Positions 60,986-64,000 of a stretch of 64,000 nucleotides of DNA are shown here, piece after piece. The notes beneath the pieces were generated by a model. The model did no database searches, was not told the origin of the DNA, and saw only the letters and a program-made list of their open reading frames with translations. The translations under genes were made by a program, and so were the position numbers. Every line of letters begins with the position of its first letter. Positions within the stretch are counted from its first letter, which is position 1. Source of the DNA: Cupriavidus pinatubonensis (lineage in GTDB: Bacteria; Pseudomonadota; Gammaproteobacteria; Burkholderiales; Burkholderiaceae); NCBI RefSeq assembly GCF_019602855.1, contig NZ_CP080766.1:372001-436000 (forward strand), read 5' to 3'.

Positions 60986-62140
60986 ATGAAACATAAACTG
61001 TGCGCAGTGGCGGTACTGGGAGCATTGTCGGCATGGAACGGCGCCGCGCACGCGGCGAACAACGTCACGCTCTACGGTGTGATCGACGCCCCGATCGAGT
61101 ATGTGAACCGCGTCGCCACATCCGCTGCAAGCCCGAATACGGGCGGGTCGCGTATCGGCATGCCGAGCATTGGCGGCCTGTCCGCGTCGCGCTGGGGCAT
61201 GCGCGGCACGGAAGATCTTGGCAGCGGCCTGCAGGCAACCTTTGTCCTGGAAGGCGCGTTCATGCCGGATACCGGTACCATGCCTTCCAGCGGGCTGTTC
61301 GGTCGCATCGCGACGGTGGGACTGAAAAAGAACGACCTGGGGCAAATCACCTTCGGTCGCCAGACCACCAGCTTGCTGGATGGCCTCGTGAACTTCTCGC
61401 CGCTGCGCTTTGCAGCCACGTATGAGCCGGGCATCTGGTGGATGGGCGTGAACTACCGCGAAAGCAACATGGCCAAGTACACCGGCCAGTTCGGCAATGT
61501 GCAGGCGGTGGCCCACTACTCGTTCGGTACCGGTGTACCGGCATTGTCGTCCGGCAACCTGCTCGCTAACGGCGGTGCGGGAGAAGATCCGGCGCATGGC
61601 AAGGACAACACCGCATACGGTGCGTCGGTCATGTACCTGGACGGCACGTTCGGCCTTGGCATCGGCTATGACCAATGGAACCCCGCGCTCACGCCCGGCC
61701 AGACCGCGAAGGTGCGCAAGGCTTCGATCGGCGGCAGCTATACCACGGGGCCGTTCAAGCTGTCGGCCGGCTACCGTTGGAACAAGGCCGACTTCCCGAA
61801 CGGCAATACCTTCCTGCGCGATGACTACTACTGGGCCGGCGTCAACTACCAGGTCACGCCAGCCCTCGGCCTGTCGCTGGCCTACTTCTACGCAGACGTC
61901 AAGAAGACCGCGGCCACGCCCACGGCCGCTTCCTCAAATCCGCCGAACATGCAGCAGTACACATTCCTGGCGGACTACAACTTCAGCAAGCGCACCGACG
62001 TCTATTTCTCCGTCGGCTACGCGCGCAATGGCAGCCTGAGCTTTGACAGTGCAGCGACGGCCTATGCGTTCAACTATCCGTCCATGGCGGGTCAGAAAGG
62101 CATGCTGGGGGTGATCACGGGGATTCGGCATATCTTCTGA
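60986..62140 (+). CDS. Outer-membrane porin (Gram-negative OmpC-like, Burkholderiales type)
   Basis: A protein of 384 residues. The signal peptide MKHKLCAVAVLGALSAWNGAAHA is followed by the standard mature start ANNVTLYGVIDAPIEYVNR. Then come SRWGMRGTEDLGSGLQATFVLEGAF, LGQITFGRQTTSLLDG and alternating beta-strands to the terminal IRHIF, whose final Phe is the usual outer-membrane sorting signal. It forms a trimeric general diffusion pore. AGGAG precedes the ATG and a strong terminator follows the gene. Confidence 0.9.
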   Translation: MKHKLCAVAVLGALSAWNGAAHAANNVTLYGVIDAPIEYVNRVATSAASPNTGGSRIGMPSIGGLSASRWGMRGTEDLGSGLQATFVLEGAFMPDTGTMPSSGLFGRIATVGLKKNDLGQITFGRQTTSLLDGLVNFSPLRFAATYEPGIWWMGVNYRESNMAKYTGQFGNVQAVAHYSFGTGVPALSSGNLLANGGAGEDPAHGKDNTAYGASVMYLDGTFGLGIGYDQWNPALTPGQTAKVRKASIGGSYTTGPFKLSAGYRWNKADFPNGNTFLRDDYYWAGVNYQVTPALGLSLAYFYADVKKTAATPTAASSNPPNMQQYTFLADYNFSKRTDVYFSVGYARNGSLSFDSAATAYAFNYPSMAGQKGMLGVITGIRHIF

Positions 62141-62214
62141 TGGGGGCTTGGCAGGGCAAATGAAGGCGTTCCGCGCGGCCGGTCCGGCTGCACGCGCTTC
62201 GTCTGGTGTGACGG

Positions 62215-62248
62215 ATGCCGCAGGCTTATGGCCTGCGGCATTTTTTTT
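62215..62248 (+). terminator. Rho-independent terminator of the porin gene
   Basis: A perfect 11-bp stem ATGCCGCAGGC / GCCTGCGGCAT with a TTATG loop is followed by eight T. It lies 75 bases after the porin stop. Confidence 0.92.
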
Positions 62249-62251
62249 GGT

Positions 62252-62390
62252 TCAACGAGGAATTCCGGAGAAGGCCGCCTTAATCTTCAGGAAGAAGTAC
62301 TCCTCGTCACGGTAGCCATAGGCTCGGCGCTTAATGACCTTGCTGAACGACGTGAAACGGTGGCGCACATCGCGCCCGCGAGAGCCGCTG
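62252..62390 (-). pseudogene. C-terminal relic of a transposase (ISL3-like)
   Basis: Reading the minus strand, the last codons before a stop at 62252 give KVIKRRAYGYRDEEYFFLKI and a short end AAFSGIPR. This is the ending I know from ISL3-type insertion sequence transposases. Upstream residues (about 62355-62390) become unrelated or out of frame. Only about 45 codons remain, with no recognisable end of the element. It marks a past insertion in the 533-base gap between porin and TctC genes. Confidence 0.6.
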
Positions 62391-62570
62391 AAGCCAGTAA
62401 GCGGCGTTTTGCCCCTTCAGTAAGCCCCGTTTTTCCTCCGTTTTTCCCGCGCTCTCCAAAACAGCCGCTTCATCCGAAACGGATACGTTCGCCCCTCCCC
62501 GTATTTCCGCCCTCGCCCACCCCCGTCGGGGTGTGCCGCTTTCGCACGCCAAAGCAATCATCCGGAAAAG

Positions 62571-62600
62571 CACAACCCCGCGCCTCGGCGCGGGGTTGTG
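62571..62600. repeat. Perfect 13-bp GC-rich hairpin upstream of TctC
   Basis: CACAACCCCGCGC and GCGCGGGGTTGTG enclose a CTCG tetraloop. It lies 75 bases before the seventh TctC start. No T-run follows, so it may be a leader structure, a repeat or a rho-assisted stop. The rest of 62391-62570 shows no feature. Confidence 0.6.
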
Positions 62601-62674
62601 CCCAAGGAGCAAGTGCCGGCACGACCGGGCCCTACCGCCCGGCAATTTCAAGACGACAAAAAAGGAGACTGACC

Positions 62675-63661
62675 ATGCTGATGTTCAAACGCCGCGCGCT
62701 GCGGCTGCTGTGCCCTGCCCTCGCCACGCTTGCCGCGCTCGCCATCGCCGCGCCTGTCAAGGCCGGCGATTACCCTGAGCGCCCCGTGAAGATCGTTTCG
62801 GTCACCAGTGCCGGGACCGGCATCGACGACTACACGCGCCTGCTGGCCAAGTACCTGTCCGACAAGCTCGGCCAAAGCTTCGTTGTCGAAAACCGGCCGG
62901 GTGGCAACATGGTCGTAGCCACCGACTATGTGTCCAAGGCTGCGCCGGACGGCTACACGCTGCTGCTGTCTGGCTCCGGCGCCATGGCTGCCAACCCATT
63001 CCTGTTCCGCAGGCTGCCGTATGACCCGATGAAGGACTTCGTCCCCGTGGCGCGCCTGTCGGTGCTGCCCATTGCCGTGATCGTGCCGGGCAACTCGCCC
63101 TACCACACCGCCGGCGAACTGATCGCGGCCGCGCGCGCGAATCCCGGCAAGCTGAACTTTGCTACGTCCAGCACGGGCTACCGCGTCATCCTGACCGCGT
63201 TCAACGATGCGGCAAAAATCCAGTCCGTGAGCGTGCCCTACAAGGCCGCCAGCGCGATGATGACCGATGTCATGGGCGGCATGGTCGACTACGGCGGCGT
63301 TGAAGTGTCGGCCATCATCCCGCACGTGCAGAGCGGCAAGCTGCGCGCGCTGGCCATTACCGGCCCGAACCGCCTGGCGCAGCTCAAGGATGTGCCGACG
63401 CTGCGCGAACTCGGCCTGGAGCGCTATTCGCTCAACACCTGGGTCGGCCTGTTCGCTCCGGCCGGCACGCCCAAGCCCATCGTCGACAAGCTGACCCGGC
63501 TTGCCTTGCAGTTCACGTCCACACCCGAGGCCATGGCGCACTACCAGGCACGCGGCAGCGCGGCCTATCCCGCCGATGGCGCCGAACTGCGCAAGAACAT
63601 CGTGGCCGACCAGCAGGGCTGGAAGCAGATGATCACGGTGGCCGGCATCCAGCCCGAATGA
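62675..63661 (+). CDS. TctC/Bug family periplasmic substrate-binding protein (7 of 7)
   Basis: A protein of 328 residues with signal RRALRLLCPALATLAALAIAAPVKAG. The family opening is changed: YPERPVKIVSVTSAGTGIDDYTRLLAKYLS in place of VVPFPPGGxxD, so the first ligand loop differs strongly, while VVENRPGGNMVVATDYV and KAAPDGYTLLL are normal. AAGGAGA precedes ATG 62675. It is followed after 61 bases by an aldehyde dehydrogenase gene, suggesting a receptor and catabolic pair. Confidence 0.88.
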   Translation: MLMFKRRALRLLCPALATLAALAIAAPVKAGDYPERPVKIVSVTSAGTGIDDYTRLLAKYLSDKLGQSFVVENRPGGNMVVATDYVSKAAPDGYTLLLSGSGAMAANPFLFRRLPYDPMKDFVPVARLSVLPIAVIVPGNSPYHTAGELIAAARANPGKLNFATSSTGYRVILTAFNDAAKIQSVSVPYKAASAMMTDVMGGMVDYGGVEVSAIIPHVQSGKLRALAITGPNRLAQLKDVPTLRELGLERYSLNTWVGLFAPAGTPKPIVDKLTRLALQFTSTPEAMAHYQARGSAAYPADGAELRKNIVADQQGWKQMITVAGIQPE

Positions 63662-63722
63662 ACAGGAACACCAATCAATCCTGGCCCCACAGGGCAACAA
63701 TGAATCGCCGGAGAACCGATAT

Positions 63723-64000
63723 ATGAAGACGCTGGACCGCTTCTACATCCAGGGAGAATGGGTGACGCCAGCTGCCGGCAGCACGCTGGTCGATGTGATC
63801 AACCCCGCCACCGAAGCGCCGGTCGCGCGGCTCGCCATGGGCACCACGGCAGACGCCGATCGCGCGGTCGCGGCCGCGCGCGATGCCTTTGGCACGTGGT
63901 CGCAGAGCACGCGCGAGGAACGCATCGCACTGCTTGAACGCATCGCCGAGCAATACCGCGCACGCGTGCCAGAGCTGGCCGAAGCCGTGCGGCTCGAAAT
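63723..64000 (+). CDS. Aldehyde dehydrogenase family protein, 3' partial
   Basis: The first 92 residues are visible: MKTLDRFYIQGEWVTPAAGS, then VDVINPATEAPVARLAMGTTADADRAVAAARDAFGTWS and REERIALLERIAEQYRAR. This is the standard N-terminus of NAD(P)-dependent aldehyde dehydrogenases. The catalytic Cys and Glu lie beyond the window. ATG 63723 follows GGAGA. It is probably co-transcribed with the TctC gene before it. Confidence 0.85.
   Translation, partial: MKTLDRFYIQGEWVTPAAGSTLVDVINPATEAPVARLAMGTTADADRAVAAARDAFGTWSQSTREERIALLERIAEQYRARVPELAEAVRLE

Noticed and set aside
1-64000. tRNA, rRNA and riboswitch genes
   Set aside because: No cloverleaf, ribosomal or known riboswitch pattern was recognised on either strand while reading; a covariance search was not possible.

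Overview
The window is high-GC DNA that looks like a Cupriavidus/Ralstonia-type betaproteobacterium (Burkholderiales). The signs are seven TctC/Bug-type periplasmic receptors with no membrane partners, the DUF3348-DUF802-OmpA-DUF2894 cassette found in this order, an acetoacetyl-CoA reductase (phaB-like) next to a phasin (polyhydroxybutyrate metabolism), a 16-strand-type porin, and heavy use of CoA-linked catabolic genes. It reads like a secondary-replicon or accessory catabolic region. No rRNA, tRNA or CRISPR array was seen.

Layout. 1-1.0 kb: end of a thioredoxin-fold protein. 1.2-6.3 kb: a four-gene cassette encoding a MotA/TolQ-like channel with a very long repetitive tail, a MotB/OmpA-like partner and two cytosolic proteins of unknown function. 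This is a Zorya-like or Tol-like motor of unknown role and the most intriguing locus here. 6.5-14.4 kb: a small unknown protein, a beta-keto acid cleavage enzyme, an AraC regulator, a DASS anion permease, a TctC receptor, a DUF1254/DUF1214 protein and a TetR regulator. 14.7-17.4 kb: ligase-associated exonuclease plus ATP-dependent DNA ligase. 17.4-27.8 kb: a minus-strand operon (acyl-CoA carboxyltransferase, fused biotin carboxylase/BCCP/carboxyltransferase, double CoA-transferase, TctC) driven by a very good sigma-54 promoter and divergent from its probable sigma-54 activator.

27.9-35.8 kb: an IclR-headed plus-strand operon (cyclase, ABC substrate-binding protein, Cys-less thiolase, DUF35 protein, TctC, ADP-forming acyl-CoA ligase). 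36.0-43.3 kb: IclR, TctC and acyl-CoA dehydrogenase on minus, divergent from CoA-transferase, a decayed acyl-CoA dehydrogenase, a YhdH/AcuI-type reductase and an AMACR-type racemase. 43.4-48.0 kb: TctC, CoA-transferase and a bifunctional enoyl-CoA hydratase/3-hydroxyacyl-CoA dehydrogenase on minus. 48.0-49.0 kb: a non-coding element built of nested inverted repeats. 49.0-56.1 kb: an operon (SDR, acyl-CoA dehydrogenase, MaoC, ADP-forming acyl-CoA ligase, citryl-CoA-lyase-like protein) bracketed by two paralogous IclR regulators. 56.2-64.0 kb: PhaB-like reductase, phasin, two small unknown proteins, TctC, porin, a transposase relic, TctC and the start of an aldehyde dehydrogenase.

Common theme: most operons pair a TctC receptor (carboxylate capture) with CoA activation (CoA-transferase or ADP-forming ligase), beta-oxidation-like steps and a local IclR, TetR, AraC or sigma-54 regulator. 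They look like parallel modules for organic acids whose substrates cannot be read from sequence. Several relics (zinc alcohol dehydrogenase, acyl-CoA dehydrogenase, transposase) show that modules have been exchanged and eroded. Start codons were chosen by eye from Shine-Dalgarno sites and family N-termini; all homology statements are from pattern recognition, not searches.
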